Assembly: GCA_016205085.1 (NCBI GenBank)
Contig: JACQJN010000247.1
Coordinates: 1-11,749, forward strand
Source: Elusimicrobiota bacterium
GTDB lineage: Bacteria; Elusimicrobiota; Elusimicrobia; JACQJN01
DNA length: 11,749 nucleotides
Reading direction: 5' to 3'
Below, piece by piece: positions 9,001 through 11,749 of the stretch; position 1 is the first letter of the stretch, and each line of letters begins with the position of its first letter. The notes beneath the pieces are model-generated. The model did no database searches. It was not told the DNA's origin and was given only the letters and a program-made list of their open reading frames with translations. The position numbers and the translations under genes are program-made.

Positions 9001-11749
9001 GTCCAGGTGTGGAAAAACATTTTATCCTCTCGTGTGGAGATAACCCAGGCGGTGGAAGGCGTGGTGGATGGCAACCTGAAGAAGGAAAAGATCCGGCTGG
9101 ATATCGTCAATGTGGTGGGCCGACAGGTGACGAAATTGTTTGGCGCCTGGAGCGGTTCCCCAACGGCATCTCCGGAACTGGTTCAGCAGGCCAGGGTGGA
9201 GACTCTGCAGGCCGAAAGGGATCTGGACGCGTTCGAAAAACAACTCCCTGTGGAATTGGCCAATATCCGGCATAGACTTTCTCTAATGGAACAAGAAATT
9301 CAATCTTTAGAAGGGAAAACCGATTCCCAAAGCCGACTCTTAAAGTTGGAACTTCAAGCTGCCGTGCTGATTCTAGAATCTCAACTGCAGATGCTCAAGG
9401 GGCAGGAAGAGGAGCCTGCAGAGACGGCTCAGCCGTTGCCGGGCGACTCCGCCGCGGTTCCCTCCAGTTATGTGGAATTGAAGGATCGTTTGATTCAGTC
9501 TCACTTAGCTAAGTCCTTTCCTGGCAGGATTTCTGAGCCGTCTCCTTCCGTGGATTTGGGAGTGTCGGACCATTTCGGGATTTCCAGCTATGTACGGGAC
9601 TATCGTCTGAAGACCTCTTTGGGAAAAGATCCGATCCATAGGGCCTATGTAGAAAGCTGGATTGAATGGAGGTTAAAAAGCCCCGAGGCCAGCCCTTCTC
9701 AGATCCTGGCTCTCTCGAAGCTTGAGAAAGAGAAGTCGGATAGGGATTATAGAACCGTTTTGATGGATGCCAAGGTTCGGGCTGAAAGATTATTGTCTCA
9801 GTTCCAAATGCATGTGTTGTTGTGGCGAGGGGTGAAAGAAAGTCCTAAGTCCTATGTCCTAAGTCCTAAGTTGGAAAAGAAATTAAGCGAAGAAGCTCAA
9901 CAAATTGTGGCTCATATCGGATTGGCTCCTAAAACGACTTGGAGGGATTTGGCCCAGTTGATTCCCGAGGAGGCCCTGGACTTCCAACCCATGGTTCAAT
10001 CCTTGGAAAGCATTCATTCCGCTCTTTTTCAGGAGGGGTTCCCCAGGTCTTTGTCGCAGTCGGAGGAGGATAAGATCAGCCAGATCAAGGCGAATATCGT
10101 GGCGGAGCAATTCAGCATAAAGGGTTTTACTCCGATCCTTGTGGATGGTTTTTTCCGGGGGCAGCATGTCTCGGGAGCTTTTTTGGAGGCTCCGGACCCC
10201 GTTCAGATCGAGAAGGCTTTGGGCAAGGTTTTGGGAGATGCCCTGGTTGGAGAGCTCAAGTCCAAGGGGCAGTTCCAGGGATTGGTTTTAAAAACGCACT
10301 CCCTGATGGCGAGCGTGTTCGATAAAGCCCGGCTGTTGGAAAAGCATGGGATGCGGGTGGCGGCTGCCGAAAACAATCTCAAGTCCCACGCCGTGCTTTT
10401 GGAAAAATCATGGAGCAAGGCGGAGGATGTGGCGGCTGCCGAGGAAGAGCTTTTTGACGCGTGGTCTGACTTCTCCGATACCGTGATCGGACTCAAACTG
10501 GATTTTAATGAGCTGGTCAGTGATTTGGAAGCGATGGGATACCCTTCGGGAGTCGGGAGTCGAGAGTTAGGAGTTGGGAGTCCTGAGTTTAGTGTTGAGA
10601 ATTCTCAAGCTCCTATCCGGCTGCTGGCGAAGTATTGGGCGTCTCGCATGCGGGATCCTGATTTCGCCCGCGTAGTAGATCAGTTGCTGGGGCAACAGCC
10701 CGGAGCGGCGGAATTAGCGACAGAACTAAAATCATCGGCTGAGGAGTACCGGAACATGTTCCAGAACGCGGAGAAAATCCGGTATGCCAATATACCGGCA
10801 TCTGAAAAAACCGAGCTTCTGATTCAAACGGATGCGGAAGGAAGGAAGCAGGATGTCGAGCAGATTTTAGAGAAGGTCTTGGCTCAATGGAAGGATTGGG
10901 GCTCGCTGTATGAATTTTTAAAATCGGATTTGGAGTCTCAGGGCATCCGAGCAGCCCAGGATTTAAATCACCAGAGGCAGATATTTTTAGCGATGAGGAA
11001 TGCCTACTGGCATGCTTTTCCTATTCCCTGGGGCATAGAGGGGGCTTACAAGCAATTGGGAGAAGCCTGGTCTCAGAAGGAAATCTCCCGGCAGGCGCTT
11101 TTGGAGCAGAGTTTGTCGGTGTCTCAGTCCCCCGCTGAGTTTATCATTAGAGACATCTTGTTGGATGAATATTTAAAGATCCAGACGGCCTATGACCAAC
11201 AAATCATCCGCACGTTTAACTCCAAGGAGGTAAAGGGGAATCCTTTGGCGGCCAAGACTTTGGATCAGTTGTTTGATTTTAAGGAGAGTGTGGAGCGTCA
11301 GAAGGACTTGCTCAAATATGGACGGGGTATGTTGGCCATCCGAGCCTTGATCGAGCTGGGAAATATCCAGTTGGAGGCTTTGAGGTGGCAGAGGGCGGGC
11401 CCCTCCGAGATTTCAGAGGCGGCTTTGACGGTGAAGCAGCTGGAAGAGTTGCGGGATAGGTGGCTCAAGAATCCACGCGAGCTTCAACCCCTCTATGTGG
11501 CGACGAAGGTGGATGGGCAAGGGAATCGCACCTGGAGCGTCGGCCAGTGGCTGACCCCTAAGGATTTGGAAGGTTTGTCTAAGGCCGGCAGAGTGGTCAG
11601 CGCGGAAGGCAGGCTCTGGTTGTTGCCCGAAGGGTCTTCTCCTGTTTTGACGCCGGCAGCCTTGACGCTTGAGGATGTCATGGCTCTTAAGGCCGATGAG
11701 ATCCTTTCCGGGATCGATTTAAAGTCGGCCCGAATGGAAGAGAATAAGA
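1..11749 (+). CDS. Giant multidomain envelope protein, internal fragment open at both ends (at least 3,916 aa)
   Basis: Frame +1 contains no stop in 3,916 consecutive codons; the last complete codon ends at 11748 and one base is left over. No ribosome-binding site and start pair marks a beginning, so the N-terminus lies upstream and the C-terminus downstream. Recognisable parts, in order, are a phospholipase D-like domain, a hydrophobic multi-helix cluster, about 1,200 residues of helical and coiled-coil sequence, a beta-rich region, several TolC/OEP-like alpha-beta half-modules and a helical tail. Continuity of domain-like sequence across the whole length argues for a real translated frame and against chance openness. 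Leu is mostly TTG, CTT or CTG and TTA/CTA are uncommon, which explains long antisense shadows. No family covers the whole protein to my knowledge. A trans-envelope role (anchoring, export conduit or adhesion) is inferred from domain order only. Giant proteins of this kind are known from Omnitrophota. I am confident in the frame and much less so in the function. Confidence 0.95.
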   Translation, partial: MLEGENLIRAVKEFAFASVMDSGGLASEDIFPPGSTMQVLDTVDDTIIGEHIFKDLKEASSVDGAMYSFTDFQVEEETISQVLKAIKKTNKAVLRFVVDFSQSQGTYAIYPKLKKIANEAYRIAGKGGSLGGQSLPGIMHLKLWLIVLKDGTKVLYVGSANASGSASGSQPINYETMLRFTVPGEAKNSVFDIYQKKFEELLERAKKFEKKVEEVGEEEALKQWMEPKTVQSLEFGVQSSNSQLATRLPTGQAGNSQLSENFLGFRKIRGLIHKADLARRIAFNASGEEIIRWIADKYNISRGDLEVIAHRFEVKLNDRKSWLRISDELEKLNFQQFSSLDSKKYKEGQRAGILGWVLILGAGIAYGYGYGIIALGVLGAAVGLAAWKVRGILREETLGLHKRLIGFAVRFPYHLFDMFLFGYFRRNISYHFLHPKEDFLNLTHPGSAAKYLEHAIRERGLKEEGRGILYHPVSRGIQRYFWIPFLQPLLQFVTRRTSLAFFSTMGMGILGGASPFIPLDFHLVSVALPGISTALAVASGLGGVALLLGRNKISGRWKWALGLAGLGLLAAGLGPTMTFLAHGIPLAASSVPFVGGALSSISSVALQALLKDMLLGPLLNTLILSTLLTLPRAVWQQVIKERHDMIASGSPPPVDLAALLHVGGVVLNTFFNPRHENFRNFWKQNAFSFVGLLTVGAEIEGIMQYMGNLDGALSHLTGLKVGVFHAVGAAIERPAEWQDAQGNLHRNVVPIGGAINWGNVLLYKFQSALGFNLADTALGFTSRVLNAAHPNSISAALVPLADQFSSQPPSSRGDSLAAQLVSVGQTSPADKEQGFKEKLAQSGNLKQEIERTKLRIQSLQKELMAAQVRLKEVKGQTDLIPKEIQEKYDQDLKSLKAKRDELYTLSKLSQKTDLKNPVLSSEQLKALDSLIAGYEGVLAPSSEGSAYLKSKELALASLKGLVAKLFEDRNDGNLEVRNEDVPEHPKEKEIKALIEKIEDLSSGVQDQVALRDAVAKLLSVASQERSKVLKERRAGKEMLGFRKELSKWSMVTDLSFAKKELDSAKKAIQGMLHLLDSQKERVEKQRQSNTQNQEQAKDNLGRMEEWRQKSRDNIAEDDQWVSDLAILLEQAQTASQRISEFRQDMSALLSMLDARDKNSSPDASSEYQRRLDLMGPATDPNSLAYKRIHGYPGTDPNDVNKLSLKVLNDNLKKVNDSIQSINSGLEKLETVPLEFVGVVMREVLLTAKWDDSKPLLVNLNNAKAHFEKEVRDFQTIQTNVSNMLDPNFSGTTVDDFGDARPTSLIRFHAQEQQKLDQAKNEIQTYTGEMDSIAQSISQRVPGISLPLLSGKSAQDLRVLLPQYADLLETLQFPKTAEGDLAKLDKMALARLLAKTGEATVRWIVSEKTVEVVSKHINQTLPIVKPVIESVVVAEQSMSDLVDAYIQFANQGSPLDQAQAVLDKTRDVLKGISPTLQEAKTLLEGTVIPLQQEAVDQVDPAKGENFVTLYAEKLKLYNDISKAYNRTVPWGLASLGAPEGDIQKALANIADQQEQFVDYQDRVKALLDEAALRKDPNYNATEEVFGENMPYSLPQRLVQYEAEKNQRAPEINAKGGEINTILAQVDERTGGKYHLIAENKLPTDIQASDSASLDLILDLLESGKLTDLADKLRDIADEMQKTGGSVDLNGDGGLIKTGDQPPPELNNAQRVALLALDAVRRLVPTPENRDSSSLTFSMIRFLFSDAVVVASRKALDERIPESEVFLEKAQGVLVEALQDLQKDAAYVQSNPPSETGAQVFERKVNIYDRVYQIAGEGKDFFGVKKGWDEGGLESLEDIQQYHEGLRDIYGSGNEALDAEETALNAMREALQKTLEDLGTQEKNIATWLSQLNDPKESAMRRVSNSLSVLQEKTRKLLEENIDYKLAEKQFEAADKTLSEKMEELSKAHRDLSAALKALPNWNVLSPELLEHIEKISSDRKAWLLSGGKDQPEVLVIRKSHFETVLTQLLSVFDPASSTQDIKALKEQILKSPNMLASLIPDSRMLQLGEGEDGFYLVYQSDLSVPYGLQTSNQVTLGNVAKLLGQNISVTGYRFGSPPNSLNAPWGDQGVSVTVESIKGSHWVNYLNVTFHRFIQDIPKDISVPAQAQENRLMIFDDFAVMLLGDRLYVAGTGFGDFSPSDSKKRTYYYGANLKTSVKFTKVASLTAEESRLFAKDPREFFQKINLDFTGFNEDLNQDFLISAKGDNKQFIRHKAGVNLNLQEAFETQNTFLVDFFLSQVESTDDFAQKSLGTTVLKGFSLGGDAIMTSKTTGELGQEFNTLSQGLTLDLPKQGIVLGAEGKILGSADTYFVELSKKLGKSVFSISYGSPYVGANKRLTLGSQSLFTVGDLWRTVTHKSVQNLQGGEILSEHNAELEDFFNHGTQGSPSLQEIKRVYEQSIAKKLLTQKIGEITQELQPLIQSGAILNNLHVRGMVGFTTNAVGEHISDRAVGGGPQAGAVTELTLTRSQKALMENKSAQIVALGLELQSLYMDLTRQWQETVMALAQAQWEARLAEFMILNAQDETLRAQAVVEQEQAFSRLRQAAIQYNMLTGRGPSASIPKEMQGLSSQDLSQLMSEVGRSMKDPQRLTQLFQTLDAEELDIPKPGVNVAGWIPFIEKLTFQVGTQIQDFMGNHVFGFGLGVAVPVYDPHSKEKDKALKLENKAKLQEISALYEKYYQASGQAQVKALVADSQRQLLGASQMKTAQALSKTIVAYRNGLISQNELWQAFRTWAWYTDELLTAQAQQAFQESLSAMYKGVGSQNSQLATLNSQLSLGERSQAASLMMEAVNHRISKIGLEIRSITNLTSSGVGWIPNVSLTGFGILPILIPSFELTSNELRELQVQEQKGRLSYYQNLEAKVKMDVTLKIFQNYATYKMLGEMIEVYRNQRIPELEKSGNSWELDQEKIRLLELEGSRKQTQQILNSLMGRPLETPISTDVSLSQAWAELLEYLKSRDAVQVWKNILSSRVEITQAVEGVVDGNLKKEKIRLDIVNVVGRQVTKLFGAWSGSPTASPELVQQARVETLQAERDLDAFEKQLPVELANIRHRLSLMEQEIQSLEGKTDSQSRLLKLELQAAVLILESQLQMLKGQEEEPAETAQPLPGDSAAVPSSYVELKDRLIQSHLAKSFPGRISEPSPSVDLGVSDHFGISSYVRDYRLKTSLGKDPIHRAYVESWIEWRLKSPEASPSQILALSKLEKEKSDRDYRTVLMDAKVRAERLLSQFQMHVLLWRGVKESPKSYVLSPKLEKKLSEEAQQIVAHIGLAPKTTWRDLAQLIPEEALDFQPMVQSLESIHSALFQEGFPRSLSQSEEDKISQIKANIVAEQFSIKGFTPILVDGFFRGQHVSGAFLEAPDPVQIEKALGKVLGDALVGELKSKGQFQGLVLKTHSLMASVFDKARLLEKHGMRVAAAENNLKSHAVLLEKSWSKAEDVAAAEEELFDAWSDFSDTVIGLKLDFNELVSDLEAMGYPSGVGSRELGVGSPEFSVENSQAPIRLLAKYWASRMRDPDFARVVDQLLGQQPGAAELATELKSSAEEYRNMFQNAEKIRYANIPASEKTELLIQTDAEGRKQDVEQILEKVLAQWKDWGSLYEFLKSDLESQGIRAAQDLNHQRQIFLAMRNAYWHAFPIPWGIEGAYKQLGEAWSQKEISRQALLEQSLSVSQSPAEFIIRDILLDEYLKIQTAYDQQIIRTFNSKEVKGNPLAAKTLDQLFDFKESVERQKDLLKYGRGMLAIRALIELGNIQLEALRWQRAGPSEISEAALTVKQLEELRDRWLKNPRELQPLYVATKVDGQGNRTWSVGQWLTPKDLEGLSKAGRVVSAEGRLWLLPEGSSPVLTPAALTLEDVMALKADEILSGIDLKSARMEENK
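121..600 (+). other. Phospholipase D-like (PLDc/HKD) domain, residues about 41-200
   Basis: Residues 61-99 follow the PLD core pattern: a strand ending in YSFTD (67-71), a helix that would place a nucleotidyl or phosphatidyl substrate, then a strand ending VVD (97-99). The signature follows at residues 140-163: H140, K142, D150, then GSANAS with G158, S159 and N161. The spacing between K142 and D150 is slightly longer than the usual HxKx4D. Downstream N173 and E175 match the N-x-E commonly seen after the motif, and YQKKFEELLERA (194-205) matches the usual C-terminal helix. Known members cleave or transfer phosphodiester bonds in lipids or nucleic acids using two HKD motifs. Only one is visible here, so a partner half may lie upstream of the window, or the protein may dimerise. 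The substrate cannot be told. The next segment is charged and coiled, ending in a heptamer array. Confidence 0.8.
687..780 (+). repeat. Heptamer array A: GAGTT-type units switching to AACTC-type units, with palindrome insert
   Basis: Four 7-bp units ending in GAGTT run 691-718 (CAGAGTT, TAGAGTT, TGGAGTT, CAGAGTT). After the two bases at 719-720 they switch to the complementary orientation: AACTCGC at 721, 728 and 735, then AACTCAC at 763 and AACTCTC at 770. Bases 742-762, exactly 21 bp, interrupt the AACTC units and carry a short palindrome. The array is in frame and encodes residues 229-260, including NSQLATR and NSQLSE. It lies between the PLD-like domain with its charged helix and the next helical segment, so it probably forms an exposed linker. 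The opposed halves could also fold as a hairpin in single-stranded DNA or mRNA. Confidence 0.9.
740..762. repeat. Short inverted repeat, 8-bp arms with 7-base loop
   Basis: The left arm GCCTGCCT (740-747) is the exact reverse complement of the right arm AGGCAGGC (755-762), around the loop ACCGGAC. It sits inside heptamer array A and is translated as part of LPTGQAG. From memory, near-identical short palindromes recur through genomes of several uncultivated phyla, but I cannot verify that here. It is too far inside the gene to be a terminator and no T-run follows. Confidence 0.85.
781..1053 (+). other. Small helical segment of unknown role, residues about 261-351
   Basis: This is soluble, mixed-charge sequence between heptamer array A and the first hydrophobic helix. 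It contains about four predicted helices, for example ADLARRIAF (275-283), EEIIRWIADKY (288-298) and DLEVIAHRF (304-312). It ends in the basic stretch KKYKEGQR (343-350) just before the membrane cluster. I do not recognise a family; the alternation of short helices is compatible with a small helical bundle. The basic run would favour a cytoplasmic position by the positive-inside rule, which would also put the PLD-like domain on the cytoplasmic side. Confidence 0.4.
1054..1920 (+). other. Multi-pass hydrophobic (membrane) cluster, residues about 352-640
   Basis: Two Gly/Ala-rich hydrophobic segments lie at about 352-368 and 370-387. A partly aromatic stretch (411-424, 481-493) follows, and then a dense group at about 498-518, 524-549, 559-580, 585-609 and 612-631. 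Basic residues cluster before the first segment, after the second (KVRG), before the third (TRR at 494-496) and between the fourth and fifth (R550 to K558). With seven spans this predicts a cytoplasmic N-side and an extracytoplasmic exit toward the long helical region. I cannot assign a transporter or enzyme family; Gly-rich packing and the absence of conserved charged residues within the spans suggest an anchor more than a catalyst. The exact number of spans is uncertain. Confidence 0.7.
1921..2487 (+). other. Unassigned region between membrane cluster and coiled coil, residues about 641-829
   Basis: This is mixed sequence with short hydrophobic patches, for example LAALLHVGGVVLN (656-668) and FSFVGLLTVGAEIEGIM (687-703), and aromatic-rich connectors (FFNPRHENFRNFW, 670-682). 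Either patch could be a further weak membrane or interfacial helix, which would change the predicted side of everything downstream. The end (about 805-830) is rich in Ser, Pro and Gln and looks like a linker into the coiled coil. No motif is recognised. Confidence 0.4.
2488..3471 (+). other. Coiled-coil stalk, first part, residues about 830-1157
   Basis: The sequence is long, charged and Leu/Ala-rich with clear heptad periodicity, for example residues 841-900 (KQEIERTKLRIQSLQKEL and onward), 950-1030 and 1055-1157. Pro is sparse and Cys absent. Breaks with Pro or Gly near 917-940 and 941-947 suggest several helical hairpins more than one rod. Such regions usually give length, oligomerisation or both. 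Coming directly after the membrane cluster, this is a good candidate for a periplasm-spanning stalk, but the side of the membrane is inferred from the predicted topology only. Confidence 0.75.
3472..6120 (+). other. Extended helical region, second part, residues about 1158-2040
   Basis: Nearly 900 residues are mostly helical, with short Pro/Gly/Asp-rich turns about every 40-80 residues (for example 1160-1200, 1285-1303, 1341-1353, 1487-1505, 1570-1590, 1680-1702). Helices such as 1440-1480, 1548-1570, 1740-1790 and 1870-1960 have coiled-coil character. The turn spacing suggests an array of antiparallel hairpins or spectrin-like bundles. No catalytic motif is visible. The region connects the coiled coil to the beta-rich part, so a spacer or scaffold role is the simplest reading. 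The amphipathic, acidic composition is compatible with a secreted or periplasmic location but does not prove it. Confidence 0.55.
5056..5094 (+). other. Possible calcium-binding loop, residues 1686-1698
   Basis: Residues 1686-1698 read DLNGDGGLIKTGD. D1686, N1688, D1690, G1691 and L1693 match positions 1, 3, 5, 6 and 8 of an EF-hand or dockerin-type loop. The acidic residue expected at position 12 is a Gly, with Asp one residue later. This is a single, imperfect copy, so calcium binding is only a possibility; it may simply be an acidic turn between helices. Confidence 0.3.
6148..7185 (+). other. Beta-rich region, possible outer-membrane or surface beta domain, residues about 2050-2395
   Basis: The sequence character changes sharply from helical to alternating polar/hydrophobic strands, for example GFYLVYQSDLSV (2052-2063), QNISVTGYRFG (2084-2094), GVSVTVESI (2108-2116), VNYLNVTFHRF (2122-2132), RLYVAGTGFG (2165-2174), RTYYYGANLKTSVKFTK (2184-2200), KINLDFTGF (2223-2231) and VFSISYGSPYVG (2361-2372). 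Aromatics are frequent near strand ends. This fits a beta-barrel or a beta-sandwich. The position directly before TolC-like modules favours an outer-membrane setting, but no known barrel family is recognised and a short helical insert (2205-2222) interrupts it. Confidence 0.5.
7282..8400 (+). other. TolC/OEP-like pair of alpha-beta half-modules, residues about 2428-2800
   Basis: Outer-membrane efflux proteins of the TolC/OEP type have two half-repeats, each helix, two barrel strands, then two long helices. Half 1 here has a helix at 2428-2460, strands near 2468-2478 and 2498-2506, and long helices at 2507-2562 and 2566-2593. It ends in QYNMLTGRGP, close to the OEP L..LLG.P turn. Half 2 has strands at GWIPFIEKLTFQ (2653-2664) and VFGFGLGVAVPVYD (2677-2690), the second being very like the OEP G.g..lPlfdg strand. 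Helices follow, with the turn YRNGLIS (2757-2763) matching the typical YrxGxis, and an end at ALSAMY-type sequence near 2795-2800. Families of this fold trimerise to form export conduits through the outer membrane. Finding one inside a giant chain is unusual. The assignment rests on pattern, not on a profile search. Confidence 0.65.
8409..8450 (+). repeat. Heptamer array B: AACTCNC units
   Basis: Five 7-bp units run in phase: AACTCTC (8413), AACTCGC (8420), AACTCTC (8427), AACTCGC (8434) and the degenerate AACTGTC (8441). They are translated as NSQLATLNSQLS (2805-2816). The array sits immediately after the C-terminal helix of the second OEP-like half-module and before the third, which is where a linker between fused modules would be expected. 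The unit is the same as in the AACTC half of array A, 7.7 kb upstream, and it is read in a way that gives the same peptide NSQLAT. Confidence 0.9.
8464..8931 (+). other. Third OEP-like half-module, residues about 2822-2977
   Basis: The order is again helix, two strands, two helices. A helix (2822-2845) leads into the strand GWIPNVSLTGFG (2854-2865) and the strand ILPILIPSFEL (2866-2876). Long helices at 2878-2930 and 2945-2970 follow, and the segment ends LNSLMGRPLETP (2966-2977), the familiar OEP L..LLGrP turn. The first strand shares GWIP plus a following LT with the second half-module (2653-2662), supporting internal duplication. A third half after a complete pair is not usual for OEP proteins, which have two, so it may pair with a later half or be a decayed copy. 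Confidence 0.6.
8932..9402 (+). other. Helical hairpin region, residues about 2978-3134
   Basis: Two to three amphipathic helices (2983-3020, 3026-3048, 3058-3134) are present. The last is a long coiled-coil-like stretch (for example VETLQAERDLDAFEKQLPVE from 3066 and MEQEIQSLEG from 3096). A Gly/Ser/Pro turn (3049-3058) separates them. The layout recalls periplasmic helical hairpins of export systems, but no adaptor-protein motif is seen and the resemblance may be trivial. Confidence 0.4.
9403..9480 (+). other. Acidic Pro/Ala-rich linker, residues about 3135-3160
   Basis: A low-complexity stretch with EEEPAETAQPLPGD followed by SAAVPSS breaks the helical pattern. It looks like a flexible joint between the preceding coiled coil and the next helical block. 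No motif or cleavage signal is evident. Confidence 0.5.
9481..10080 (+). other. Helical block of unknown role, residues about 3161-3360
   Basis: Mostly helical, charged sequence (for example 3205-3232 and 3237-3278) is split by heptamer array C at 3281-3290. A second helical segment (3294-3355) leads to the next OEP-like half. In position it could be the N-terminal half of another OEP-like pair (helices 3235-3278), but I see no convincing pair of barrel strands, so I leave it unassigned. Confidence 0.35.
9841..9870 (+). repeat. Heptamer array C: AGTCCTA units
   Basis: Four units with the same 7-bp period but a different sequence: AGTCCTA at 9841 and 9848, TGTCCTA at 9855, AGTCCTA at 9862, then AG. 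They are translated as SPKSYVLSPK (3281-3290). The one mismatch, T instead of A at 9855, changes codon 9853-9855 from what would be TAA to TAT. Without it the giant frame would end here. The array lies in a surface-like break between two helices. Confidence 0.9.
10081..10542 (+). other. Further OEP-like half-module, residues about 3361-3514
   Basis: Possible strands (FSIKGFTPILVDGFF, 3371-3385, and HVSGAFLEAP, 3389-3398) are followed by a long helix (3401-3446) and a helical hairpin. The last part, AEDVAAAEEELFDAWSDFSD (3474-3493) and on to LEAMG (3509-3513), is close to the closing helix of OEP proteins, in which a helix with spaced Ala, Leu and aromatic residues ends L..lG. A heptamer array begins three residues later, just as array B follows the earlier OEP-like end. 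The strands are weaker than in the first three halves, so confidence is moderate. Confidence 0.45.
10548..10608 (+). repeat. Heptamer array D: GAGTY units ending in a 14-bp palindrome
   Basis: Units are GGGAGTC (10548, 10555), GAGAGTT (10562), AGGAGTT (10569), GGGAGTC (10576), CTGAGTT (10583) and a degenerate TAGTGTT (10590). The perfect palindrome TTGAGAATTCTCAA (10595-10608) follows, where the strand sense of the unit flips from GAGTT to AACTC type. The array encodes residues 3516-3534 (GVGSRELGVGS and on). Potential stops (TAG at 10568, TGA at 10584) are out of frame. It is placed directly after an OEP-like C-terminal helix. Confidence 0.88.
10609..11749 (+). other. Helical C-terminal part of the fragment, residues about 3537-3916, continues beyond window
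   Basis: The sequence is predominantly helical, with Trp, Tyr and Gln-rich amphipathic helices (for example 3540-3560, 3571-3592, 3619-3645, 3658-3672, 3681-3705, 3762-3800). It ends in a short, probably beta segment (YVATKVDGQGNRTWSVGQW, 3833-3851, and RLWLLPEG, 3871-3878), then another helix. The change to strands near 3833 may mark a new domain that continues downstream. I recognise no family. The helix spacing resembles the extended helical region earlier in the chain, so it may be a second spacer. Confidence 0.45.

Noticed and set aside
687..10608. The four arrays considered as CRISPR repeats
   Set aside because: The units are 7 bp and contiguous, without spacers of regular length, and they are translated.
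4579..11040. PWG tripeptide seen three times (near 4588, 6307 and 11029) as a sign of repeated domains
   Set aside because: Sequence around the three sites does not align beyond the tripeptide, so chance is enough.

Overview
The window is a single coding region. Frame +1 stays open from base 1 to base 11749 (3,916 complete codons, no stop), with no start codon I can defend and no stop at the far end. It is therefore an internal slice of one gene longer than 11.7 kb, whose product exceeds 3,916 residues (about 430 kDa at roughly 110 Da per residue). I translated every line by hand. I see no intergenic gap, RNA gene, promoter, terminator, mobile element or second gene. The closed reading frames on the minus strand and in the other plus frames are shadows of this gene.

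Organism: bacterial, probably Gram-negative, with roughly balanced base composition. Two features suggest a candidate phylum such as Omnitrophota (former OP3), which is known for giant genes. One is the gene's size. The other is the set of 7-bp tandem arrays and the short palindrome inside the coding sequence. This is inference; Elusimicrobiota, Planctomycetota-related groups and others are not excluded.

Layout of the protein fragment, numbering residues from base 1: (1) residues 41-200, a phospholipase D-like domain with a good HKD motif; (2) a first heptamer array and a small helical segment; (3) residues 352-640, a cluster of about seven hydrophobic segments; (4) residues 641-830, unassigned; (5) residues 830-2040, a very long helical, partly coiled-coil region; (6) residues 2050-2395, a beta-rich region; (7) residues 2428-2977, three consecutive half-modules resembling TolC-type outer-membrane efflux proteins (OEP); (8) helical hairpins and a Pro/Ala linker; (9) residues 3361-3514, a likely further OEP-like half; (10) a mostly helical tail that runs out of the window.

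The order membrane cluster, long helical stalk, beta-rich part, TolC-like modules is what one polypeptide linking the inner and outer membranes might look like. Four arrays of 7-bp units lie inside the frame, at or near domain joints. Two of them directly follow the C-terminal end of a TolC-like module. In a third, the only divergent base removes what would be an in-frame stop codon. The giant frame, the embedded TolC-like modules and the in-frame heptamer arrays are the notable content here.
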